This document shows, one piece after another, positions 8,464 to 15,630 of a stretch of 64,000 bases of DNA. The stretch's first letter is position 1. Every line of letters starts with the position of its first letter. The notes under the pieces were generated by a model. It worked only from the letters and a program-made list of their open reading frames with translations, did not search any database and was not told where the DNA came from. The stretch lies in assembly GCA_016721465.1 (NCBI GenBank), contig JADKIA010000009.1:124001-188000 (forward strand). The letters run 5' to 3'. This DNA is from Ideonella sp. (GTDB lineage: Bacteria > Pseudomonadota > Gammaproteobacteria > Burkholderiales > Burkholderiaceae_C). Made by a program: the position numbers and the translations under genes.

Positions 8464-9627
8464 TCAGGCCGGCGCCTTGATCGCGCCCCGCCGCAGTTGG
8501 TCGCGCTCCAGCGATTCGAACAGGGCCTTGAAGTTGCCCTCGCCAAAACCCTGGTCGTTCTTGCGCTGGATGAACTCGAAGAACACCGGGCCCAGCAGCG
8601 TTTCGGAGAAGATCTGCAGCAGCAGGCGCTTCTCACCGCCGGCAGCCACGGCCCCCACGGCCCCCACGGCGCCTTCGGCACCGGCCCCCCAAGGGGGCGC
8701 TGCACCGGCTTGGGACGGCCGGGCGCCGGTGCTGCCATCGAGCAGGATGCCGCGCGTCTGCAACTCGGCCACCGGTTCGCCGTGGCCGGGCAGGCGCTCG
8801 GCGAGCATCTCGTAGTACACGTCGTTGGGCGCCGTCATCAGCGGCACACCGGCCAGCTGCAGGCGATCCACCGCGGCCACCAGGTCATCGCAGAGCAGGG
8901 CGATGTGCTGGATGCCTTCGCCATTGAACTGCATCAGGAACTCTTCGATCTGGCCGCTGCCCTTGCCCGACTCTTCGTTCAAAGGGATGCGGATCAGCCC
9001 ATCGGGCGCGGTCATCGCCTTGCTGGTCAGGCCGGTGTATTCGCCCTGGATGTCGAAGTAGCGGATCTGGCGGAAGTTGAACAGCCGCTCATAGAACTTG
9101 CCCCAGAACTCCATGCGGCCACGGTACACGTTGTGCGTGAGGTGATCGACCATGTAGAAGCCGTGGCCCTTGGGGCGGCGGTCCACGCCGGGCAGGAAGG
9201 CGAAGTCGATGTCGTAGATCGACTGGCCGTCTTCGAAGCGATCGATCAGGTACAGCGGCGCGCCGCCGATGCCCTTGATGGCCGGCAGCTTGAGCTCCAT
9301 GGGCCCGGTGGGCATGTCGACCGGTTGCGCGCCCAGCTCGAGGGCCCGGTTGTAGGCCACATGCGAGTCCTTGACGCGGAAGGCCAGGCCGCAGGCACAG
9401 GGGCCGTGCTCGGCGGCAAAGTACGCGGCCGGGCTCTTGGGCTCGCGGTTGACGATGAAGTTGGCGCCGCCCTGGCGGTACAGCACCACGTCCTTCGAGC
9501 GGTGCCTGGCCACCAACGTGAAGCCGAGTTGCTCGAACAGCGGCTCCAGCACGTTGGGCGTGGGCGAGGCGAATTCGACGAATTCGAAGCCGCACAGGCC
9601 CATGGGGTTGTCGAACAGATCGGCCAT
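8464..9627 (-). CDS. hppD: 4-hydroxyphenylpyruvate dioxygenase
   Basis: Converts 4-hydroxyphenylpyruvate to homogentisate in tyrosine degradation, using non-haem Fe(II). The 2-His-1-Glu metal triad is visible: His162 in VDHLTHNV, His241 in GIQHIAL and Glu351 in GPVFFEFIQRK. At 387 residues it is about 29 longer than Pseudomonas-type enzymes (~358), and the excess lies in one place: residues about 299-331 form an Ala/Gly/Pro-rich stretch (AVGAVGAVAAGG) between GILLDG and RLLLQIF, encoded by repetitive GC-rich DNA at 8635-8733. The metal site and C-terminal helix are intact, so the enzyme is probably active. It is divergent from an Lrp-type regulator, a common arrangement for tyrosine catabolic genes. 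Homogentisate dioxygenase is not in the window. Confidence 0.95.
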   Translation of the reverse strand: MADLFDNPMGLCGFEFVEFASPTPNVLEPLFEQLGFTLVARHRSKDVVLYRQGGANFIVNREPKSPAAYFAAEHGPCACGLAFRVKDSHVAYNRALELGAQPVDMPTGPMELKLPAIKGIGGAPLYLIDRFEDGQSIYDIDFAFLPGVDRRPKGHGFYMVDHLTHNVYRGRMEFWGKFYERLFNFRQIRYFDIQGEYTGLTSKAMTAPDGLIRIPLNEESGKGSGQIEEFLMQFNGEGIQHIALLCDDLVAAVDRLQLAGVPLMTAPNDVYYEMLAERLPGHGEPVAELQTRGILLDGSTGARPSQAGAAPPWGAGAEGAVGAVGAVAAGGEKRLLLQIFSETLLGPVFFEFIQRKNDQGFGEGNFKALFESLERDQLRRGAIKAPA

Positions 9628-9709
9628 TGGTTTGCTCCACGCAAGTGAGGTGGCGCGCCGGCATTGGCCCGGCGCGCAAGCTCAGCACTGTAGGCAAGTG
9701 CGGGCGAAA

Positions 9710-9720
9710 TTGCATTGCAA
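9710..9720. promoter_or_regulatory. Inverted repeat in the hppD-lrp intergenic region
   Basis: TTGCATTGCAA, five-base arms around one base, lies between the divergent hppD (start 9627) and Lrp-type gene (start 9788). Its position fits an operator for the adjacent Lrp/AsnC regulator, which usually binds short imperfect palindromes. This is inference from symmetry and location only. Confidence 0.35.
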
Positions 9721-9787
9721 ACCGGCTCCGGGTTCACCCCGCCCAGGGAAATAAACTCTCTTCTTTCCGCTCGAACGGGAGATTTCC

Positions 9788-10270
9788 TTGCAGACAGATG
9801 CCAAGAGCGACCCCCTGGACGCCATCGACCGCCGCATCCTGGGCTTCCTGCAGGAACATGGCCGCGCCTCCAACCTGGAGCTGGCCGAGGCCGTGCACCT
9901 GTCGCCCGCGCAGTGCCATCGCCGCCACCGGCGCCTGGAAGAGCGCGGCTACATCAAGTGCTACGAATCCAGGCTGGACGCGCATCGCGTGGGGCTGAGC
10001 GTGGTGGCCTTCATCCACGTCACGATGGAGCGCGGCCACATCCGCGAGCTGCCCAAGTTCAAGCAGCAGATTGCCGAGCTGGCCCACGTGCAGGAGTGCT
10101 ACGCGGTGAGCGGTGATTCGGACTATGTGCTCAAGGTCGTGGCGCGTGACCTGAAGTCGCTGTCGAACTTCCTGATGGACACGCTGATGCGCACCCCGGG
10201 CGTGAACACCGTGCGCTCCAGCGTCTGCCTGGACGAGCTGAAGTGCACGGCCGCCCTGCCGCTGGGGTGA
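9788..10270 (+). CDS. Lrp/AsnC family transcriptional regulator
   Basis: A 160-residue regulator. An N-terminal winged helix-turn-helix (residues about 11-60, starting LDAIDRRILGFLQEHGR and with recognition helix LSPAQCHRRHRRLEERG) is followed by an AsnC-type ligand-binding RAM domain with the characteristic ECYAVSGDSDYVLKVVARDL block. Length is typical. The start is TTG at 9788, preceded by GGGAGA; no in-frame ATG would preserve the HTH. Being divergent from hppD, it most likely senses an aromatic amino acid or its keto acid and controls hppD, as related regulators do for phenylalanine/tyrosine catabolism. The effector is inferred from context only. Confidence 0.9.
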   Translation: MQTDAKSDPLDAIDRRILGFLQEHGRASNLELAEAVHLSPAQCHRRHRRLEERGYIKCYESRLDAHRVGLSVVAFIHVTMERGHIRELPKFKQQIAELAHVQECYAVSGDSDYVLKVVARDLKSLSNFLMDTLMRTPGVNTVRSSVCLDELKCTAALPLG

Positions 10271-10320
10271 TCGATGCACCGTCCCTGCCCCGGCCCACCT
10301 GGCCCGGCTACCATCGCGCC

Positions 10321-11679
10321 GTGAGCACGCCCGACCCATCCAAGCGCGCCCTGCCCGTCGACGACGACCAGCGGGTCGCCCTGCACAACGAGGTGCATGC
10401 CCGGCCGCCGGCGCGCATCCACCTGCCCGCACTGGTGGTGTACCTGGCGGTGCTCAACGAGGGCATCACCCGCGAGATGGAGTGCGCTCATCTTCAGCGT
10501 TTGCCCGGCCAGGCGGGCCTGACGCCGGCGCAGCTGCAACACCACTTCCTGCGGCTGCGCCTGGGCCACTGCACGGTGAAGTGGGAGCGCCACAGCGAGT
10601 TCACCCGCTATTCCATCGTGCAGCCGCTGCCGGCCAGTGCCGATCTGGGCCAGGCCCTGCCCGATCTGTTGCCCGCGCTGGCGGTGAACGCCGCCTGGCT
10701 GCGCGACACGCCTGGCCGCACCGTGGCCGCGATCCAGCTGGCCATGGTGCCCGGCGAGATCGCCGATTCGGCCGCCGCGCTGGCCCGTGCCACCCACTGG
10801 CTGGGCGGCCGATCGGTGGTGGCCTCGCGGATGGGAACGGGAGGCACCGGCAGCGGTGGCCAGCCGGCCGACGGCCACTCGCTGGTGGTCACCGACTTCC
10901 GCCTGCAACCCGACGGCTTCGAGCGTGTGCTGGTGATCGCCCCCGCGGGCACCACAGACACCCGCGCCGGCCGCATCTCGCAGCGGCTGCTGGAGCTGGA
11001 GACCTACCGCATGATGGCGCTGCGCGGCCTGCCGGTGGCCAAGGCGATCGCGCCGATGCTGGCCGAGGCCGAGGCCGCGCTGGCCGACATCACCGCGCAG
11101 CTCGAGGGCAAAAAGGTTTCGGAGCAACAGCTGCTGGACACCTTGATCGGCCTGGCGGCGCGCGTCGAGCGTGCCAACGCCCAGCACATGTACCGATTCT
11201 CCGCCACGCAGGCCTACCAGGCGCTGGTGTCGCAGCGCCTGGCCGAACTGCGCGAGAAGGCCGTGGCCGGCACGCAGACCTTGGGCGAGTTCATGCAGCG
11301 CCGCCTGTCGCCGGCGATGGCCACCGTGGCCGCCACGGCGCAGCGGCTGGCCGCGCTGTCGCAGCGCATCGAGCGCGCCAGCGCGCTGCTGCGCACCCGG
11401 GTGGACATCGCCACCGAGGCACAGAACCAGCAGCTGCTGGCCAAGCTCACCCGCGGGCAGGCGCTGCAGCTGCGCCTGCAGACCACGGTGGAGGGCCTGT
11501 CCATCGCCGCCATCTCCTACTACGTGATCAGCCTGGTGCTCTATGCCGGCAAGGCGGCCAAGGCCGCCGGCCTGCCGATCAACCCCGAAGTGGCGGCCGG
11601 CCTGCTGATCCCGGTGGTGCTGTGGGGGGTGTGGCGGGCCACCAAGCGGATCCACGAAAAGCTGCACGCGGCACATTGA
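10321..11679 (+). CDS. DUF3422 family membrane protein
   Basis: A 452-residue protein of family DUF3422, recognised from the N-terminal block RVALHNEVHARPP and the overall layout. The middle has long helices suggesting coiled coil (about residues 215-390). The C-terminus has two probable membrane segments (about residues 395-415 and 420-442: LSIAAISYYVISLVLYAGKA and EVAAGLLIPVVLWGVW) with a basic tail. The start is taken as GTG at 10321 because the conserved HNEVHARPP begins about 23 residues later, as in homologues; the frame is open further upstream across the lrp stop. The family has no established function. It follows the Lrp-type gene by 50 bp in the same direction and might share its transcript. 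Confidence 0.85.
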   Translation: MSTPDPSKRALPVDDDQRVALHNEVHARPPARIHLPALVVYLAVLNEGITREMECAHLQRLPGQAGLTPAQLQHHFLRLRLGHCTVKWERHSEFTRYSIVQPLPASADLGQALPDLLPALAVNAAWLRDTPGRTVAAIQLAMVPGEIADSAAALARATHWLGGRSVVASRMGTGGTGSGGQPADGHSLVVTDFRLQPDGFERVLVIAPAGTTDTRAGRISQRLLELETYRMMALRGLPVAKAIAPMLAEAEAALADITAQLEGKKVSEQQLLDTLIGLAARVERANAQHMYRFSATQAYQALVSQRLAELREKAVAGTQTLGEFMQRRLSPAMATVAATAQRLAALSQRIERASALLRTRVDIATEAQNQQLLAKLTRGQALQLRLQTTVEGLSIAAISYYVISLVLYAGKAAKAAGLPINPEVAAGLLIPVVLWGVWRATKRIHEKLHAAH

Positions 11680-11849
11680 GCGTGCGCCCCAGGCGGGCGC
11701 CATGCGTGGTCCGTCGCCCGGAAGGCATGCGCCTGAAATTCACCCTCGCGTGGCTTGAAGATTTTTCAGTTGCCAGTCGGCGCCGCAGCGTCGACCATCC
11801 TGGCTTCACGCACACAGCGCACGCCGCGCACGCCACCGAGGAGCCACCT

Positions 11850-12671
11850 TTGCCCAGTACCCCAGCGCCAGCCCGCCCGCTGCCCGAGCGGGTCTACTTC
11901 TTTTCCACCTGCGTGGTGGACATGATGGCGCCGCAAGCCGGCGTGGATGCGATCTCGCTGATTCAAGCCGCAGGCATCGCGGTGGACTTTCCGCCGGCGC
12001 AGAGCTGCTGCGGGCAGCCGGCTCATTCCAGTGGTTACACCGACGAAGCGCGGCGTGTGGCGCGAGCGCAGCTCGACCTGTTCCCGCAGCCTTGGCCCAT
12101 CGTGGTGCCGTCCGGGTCCTGCGCCGGCATGATGGTGCACCACTGGCCCCGGTTGTTTGCCGCCGATGCAGCGCTGGCCGCGCGGGCCGGCGACATTGCG
12201 GCGCGGGTGGTCGAGTTCAGCGCCTTTGCGCGCGATGCACTGCGTCTGTGTGACTTCGCCGACGCAACCCGCGCCAGCGCCGCTGCGCCGATCAAGGTGG
12301 CGCTGCACACCTCCTGCGCCGCGCGGCGCGAGATGGGGACGCACCTGCCCAGCGAGGCCGTGCTGCGCGCGCTGCCAGGCGTGCAACTGGTGCAGCAGGC
12401 CCGGGTGGTGGAGTGCTGCGGCTTCGGTGGCACCTTCTCGGCCCGGCATCCGGCGATCTCCGGGGCCATGGTCAACGACAAGCTCGACGCCATCCGCGAC
12501 AGTGGCGCCGACGTGCTGGTCAGCGCCGACTGCGGCTGCCTGCTCAACCTGCACCACGCGGCCGACAGGCGCCGCGCCGCGGGCGAGACCTTGCCGCGCT
12601 GCGTGCACCTGGCCAGCTTCGTGCGCGAGCGCCAGGGCGCGGCCGACGCAGCGCGCCAAGTCACGGAATGA
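11850..12671 (+). CDS. lutA: LutA/GlcF-type (Fe-S)-binding subunit of lactate oxidation complex
   Basis: A 273-residue protein with two CCG domains, the cysteine-rich units that bind iron-sulfur or act with heterodisulfide reductase-like partners. The first CCG motif is SCCGQPAHSSG near residue 53 and the second is VECCGFGGTFS near residue 190. In the LutABC complex it takes part in oxidising L-lactate to pyruvate. The start is TTG at 11850 with GAGGAG upstream; no suitable ATG precedes the first conserved segment VYFFSTCVVDMM. The stop overlaps the lutC start by ATGA, so the genes are translationally coupled. No lactate permease or LldR/LutR-type regulator lies next to it. Confidence 0.88.
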   Translation: MPSTPAPARPLPERVYFFSTCVVDMMAPQAGVDAISLIQAAGIAVDFPPAQSCCGQPAHSSGYTDEARRVARAQLDLFPQPWPIVVPSGSCAGMMVHHWPRLFAADAALAARAGDIAARVVEFSAFARDALRLCDFADATRASAAAPIKVALHTSCAARREMGTHLPSEAVLRALPGVQLVQQARVVECCGFGGTFSARHPAISGAMVNDKLDAIRDSGADVLVSADCGCLLNLHHAADRRRAAGETLPRCVHLASFVRERQGAADAARQVTE

Positions 12672-13459
12672 GCGCTTCGCCCAACGGACCCGACATGCCC
12701 CCAGCCCAGCCTCCCGCCATGCCCATCCTGCCGCAGGGCCCGACCGCCCGGCCCGACAGTCAGGCCGCGCGCCGATCCATCCTGGGCGCGCTGCGTGCCG
12801 GCGCTCCCGTGGCGCCGCTGCCCGCGCCGGAGCTGGCTGCGTATCGCAGCGGCCCCTACGGCCAGGGCAGTCAAGGCCCGCGCCCCGATCCGACCGCGCT
12901 GGCCGATCGGTTCGAAGCCGCCGCGCGGGGCTGGCGGGCCGAGGTCCTGCGCGCCAGCCCGGCGAGCTGGCCCGAGGCCGTGCGCCAGGCGCTGGACCAG
13001 CGCGGCTGCCGACGGGTCGTTGTCGGGGCCACCAACGCCCTGGCCGCCCGGCTGGACCCGGCCTTGCAGGGCCTGGCGCTGCAGCGCTTTGATCGGCCCA
13101 TCGAGCAGTGGAAGATCGAGTTGTTCGACCACATCGACGCCGGCATCACCAGCACCGAGGCCGGCATCGCCGACACCGGCACGCTGGTGTTGCGACCCGG
13201 GCCGCAGGAGCCACGCACGCTGTCGCTGGTGCCGCCGCTGCACGTGGCGGTGCTGATGGCCAGCCGCCTCTACGCCAGCCTGGCCGCCGCGATGCGCGCC
13301 CTGTCACCCGAGGCCGACATGCCCACCAACCTGCTGCTGGTCACCGGGCCGTCGAAGACCGCCGACATCCAGCAGGTGCTGGCCTATGGCGCCCATGGTC
13401 CGAAGGCCCTGGTGATCGTGCTGGTGGACGACCTGGCCGAAGGTGGGGCCACGTCATGA
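12668..13459 (+). CDS. lutC: LutC/YkgG family LUD-domain protein
   Basis: A 263-residue protein of the LUD (lactate utilisation, DUF162) family. The C-terminal half carries the typical signature of the fold: GITSTEAGIADTGTLVL, SLVPPLHVAVL and LLVTGPSKTADIQQVLAYGAHGP. It begins with ATG at 12668 overlapping the lutA stop, and ends overlapping the lutB start by four bases, so the three genes form one coupled operon in the order A-C-B rather than the Bacillus order A-B-C. The N-terminal 30 residues are Pro-rich and poorly conserved. LutC acts with LutA and LutB in lactate oxidation; its exact catalytic part is not established. Confidence 0.9.
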   Translation: MSASPNGPDMPPAQPPAMPILPQGPTARPDSQAARRSILGALRAGAPVAPLPAPELAAYRSGPYGQGSQGPRPDPTALADRFEAAARGWRAEVLRASPASWPEAVRQALDQRGCRRVVVGATNALAARLDPALQGLALQRFDRPIEQWKIELFDHIDAGITSTEAGIADTGTLVLRPGPQEPRTLSLVPPLHVAVLMASRLYASLAAAMRALSPEADMPTNLLLVTGPSKTADIQQVLAYGAHGPKALVIVLVDDLAEGGATS

Positions 13460-14910
13460 ACACCGCCCGCGCCACCACCGAAGCGCCGCTGCACTTCGTC
13501 GATCCGCGTCACTTCAAGGCCAACACCCGCGAGGCGGTGGACGACGCCCACCTGCGCCGCAGCTTCCGCAGCGCGATGGATTTTCTGCAGGCCAAGCGGG
13601 CAGCGCACTTCGAGGACGGGGCCGCGTTCGAGGCGCTGCGGGGCGTGGGCGAGGCCATCCGCCAGTACAGCCTGTCGCGCCTGCCCGATCTGCTGGAGCT
13701 GCTCGAGCGACGTCTGACCGAGCGCGGTGTGCAAGTGCATTGGGCCGCCACGCCGGATGAGGCCAACGCCATCTTCCTGGCCCTGGCACGCGAGCATGGC
13801 GCCACGGGGATGATCAAGGGCAAGTCGATGGTCAGCGAAGAGATCGAGCTGAACCACCGCATGGCCGAGCACGGCGTGCAGTGCCTCGAATCCGACATGG
13901 GCGAATACATCGTGCAGCTGGCCGGCGAGCGGCCCAGCCACATCATCATGCCGGCGATCCACAAGACCAAGCAGCAGATCGCCGAGCTGTTCGCGCAGCA
14001 CATCCCCGATACGCCCTACACCGAGGACGTGGACGAGCTCATTGCCATCGGCCGCCAAGTGCTGCGAAACGAGTTCCGCGACGCGAAGATCGGCGTCTCG
14101 GGCGTGAACTTCCTGGTGGCCGAGACCGGCAGCCTGGTGCTGGTGGAAAACGAAGGCAACGGGCGCATGTGCACCACGGTGCCCGAGCTGCACATCGCCA
14201 TCACCGGCATCGAGAAGGTGGTGCAGCGCTTCGAGCATGTGCTGCCGCTGTTCAGCCTGCTCACGCGCTCGGCCACCGGGCAGGCGGTGACCACCTACCT
14301 CAACGTCATCACCGGGCCGAGGCGCGAGGGCGAACTCGATGGCCCGAAGCAGCTGCACCTGATCCTGCTGGACAACGGCCGCAGCCAGGCCTATGCCGAC
14401 GCCGATTTCCGCTCCACGCTGCAGTGCATCCGCTGCGGTGCGTGCATGAACCACTGCCCGGTGTACGCTCGCATTGGTGGTTTGGCCTACGGCACCACCT
14501 ACCCCGGGCCCATCGGCGCCATCATCTCGCCGCACCTGCTGGGCCTTGAGCCCACACAGGACCTGCCCACGGCCAGCAGCCTGTGCGGCGCCTGTTCCGA
14601 GGTATGCCCGGTGGGCATCCCCATCCCCGATCTGCTGGTGCAGCTGCGCCGCGCCGCGCGCCACGACGCCGAGCCAGGCCACACGCCACTGGCCGGGCAG
14701 GCCAGTGCGAAAGACTGGAAAGAGGCCCTGGCCTGGAAGGCCTGGGCCTGGCTCAACGAGCATCCCCTGGTCTATCGTTGGGCCCTGCGCCTGGGGCACC
14801 GTCTGCGGGGGCTGACGCCACCCTGGCAGGCCGGCTGGACGGCCCACCGCACGCCGCTGAGGCTGGCGCGTCGCGGCCTGCGCGACCGGCTGCCGAAGGG
14901 TGTCGAGTAG
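13456..14910 (+). CDS. lutB: LutB/YkgF family iron-sulfur LUD protein
   Basis: A 484-residue subunit. An N-terminal LUD domain (MIKGKSMVSEEIELNHRM, then GVSGVNFLVAETGSLVLVEN) is followed by a ferredoxin-like part with two cysteine clusters: CIRCGACMNHCPVY at residues 324-336 and CGACSEVCPVG about 55 residues later, each suited to a 4Fe-4S centre. It is expected to relay electrons from L-lactate oxidation. It overlaps lutC by four bases at its start. The tail after about residue 420 is Arg/Trp-rich, with a segment (WLNEHPLVYRWALRLGHRLR) resembling the usual C-terminal extension of LutB. Length is in the normal range (about 460-490). Confidence 0.93.
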   Translation: MNTARATTEAPLHFVDPRHFKANTREAVDDAHLRRSFRSAMDFLQAKRAAHFEDGAAFEALRGVGEAIRQYSLSRLPDLLELLERRLTERGVQVHWAATPDEANAIFLALAREHGATGMIKGKSMVSEEIELNHRMAEHGVQCLESDMGEYIVQLAGERPSHIIMPAIHKTKQQIAELFAQHIPDTPYTEDVDELIAIGRQVLRNEFRDAKIGVSGVNFLVAETGSLVLVENEGNGRMCTTVPELHIAITGIEKVVQRFEHVLPLFSLLTRSATGQAVTTYLNVITGPRREGELDGPKQLHLILLDNGRSQAYADADFRSTLQCIRCGACMNHCPVYARIGGLAYGTTYPGPIGAIISPHLLGLEPTQDLPTASSLCGACSEVCPVGIPIPDLLVQLRRAARHDAEPGHTPLAGQASAKDWKEALAWKAWAWLNEHPLVYRWALRLGHRLRGLTPPWQAGWTAHRTPLRLARRGLRDRLPKGVE

Positions 14911-15129
14911 CACGCCTGTTGGCGCGGGCGCCGCATGGAGGGCATGCACCAACATGGCCCGCCGGCGAAGGCACTGCACCCGGCTGGGGCTCGGGCCGAG
15001 CTGGCGGGCCGTGTTTCGCTCGAGGATGCGGCACGGGCCGACGCATCGCCGCACCGCGGTGCATGGCATGGAATGTGCGATGGCCAAGCATCCGTGCGTG
15101 GCACGGACTCGTGAAGGGGAGCCTGCGCC

Positions 15130-15549
15130 ATGAGCCTGACGCCGCACCAGGTTGAGCTCGTGCAGTCCAGCTTTTGCACCGTACAGCCGATGGCAGAGAC
15201 CGCCGCGGAGCTGTTCTACAAGCGACTGTTCGAGATCGAACCTGCGACCGCCGCGCTGTTCAACGGGGACATGAAGCTGCAAGGCCGCAAGTTCATGCAG
15301 GTCCTGGCCGTGGCGGTCGGCAGCCTGTCCAGCATGTCCACGCTGGTACCGCTGGTCCAGCGACTCGGCTTGCGGCACGCCGCATCAGGGGTCAGGCCGG
15401 AGCACTACGATTCGGTCCAGCAGGCATTGCTGTGGACGCTCGCATTGATCCTGCAGGATGAGTACACCACGGACGTGCGCTCGGCCTGGGCCACCGCCTA
15501 CGCCATGCTCGCCGGCGTCATGAAAGAGGCCGCGTGGGGCGTGCCCTAG
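15130..15549 (+). CDS. Single-domain globin (bacterial haemoglobin)
   Basis: A 139-residue protein of the Vitreoscilla-haemoglobin/neuroglobin-like family, length typical. The likely proximal haem-ligating histidine is His83 in RLGLRHAASGV, followed by the standard RPEHYDSVQQALLWTL segment and the G/H-helix pattern RSAWATAYAMLAGVMKEA. The E-helix begins KLQGRKFMQVLAVAV. There is no reductase domain, so it is not a flavohaemoglobin. The start at 15130 has a purine-rich GAAGGGGAG upstream. The preceding 219 bp hold no gene. Such globins bind oxygen or NO; which role applies here is not evident, and the neighbours (lut operon, alkylsulfatase) do not suggest one. Confidence 0.88.
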   Translation: MSLTPHQVELVQSSFCTVQPMAETAAELFYKRLFEIEPATAALFNGDMKLQGRKFMQVLAVAVGSLSSMSTLVPLVQRLGLRHAASGVRPEHYDSVQQALLWTLALILQDEYTTDVRSAWATAYAMLAGVMKEAAWGVP

Positions 15550-15630
15550 ACAGCGCATGCTTCGAAGTGTGCCCCGCCTGGGCGTCGAGCGAACGGAAGC
15601 CGTGCGCCACGGACCCGGTCGGGAACGCGA

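Noticed and set aside
15066..15080. TGGCATGGAATGTGC before the globin gene as a sigma-54 promoter
   Set aside because: GG-N10-GC spacing fits, but the -24 and -12 blocks each have a mismatch to consensus and no activator gene or enhancer is near; likely chance.
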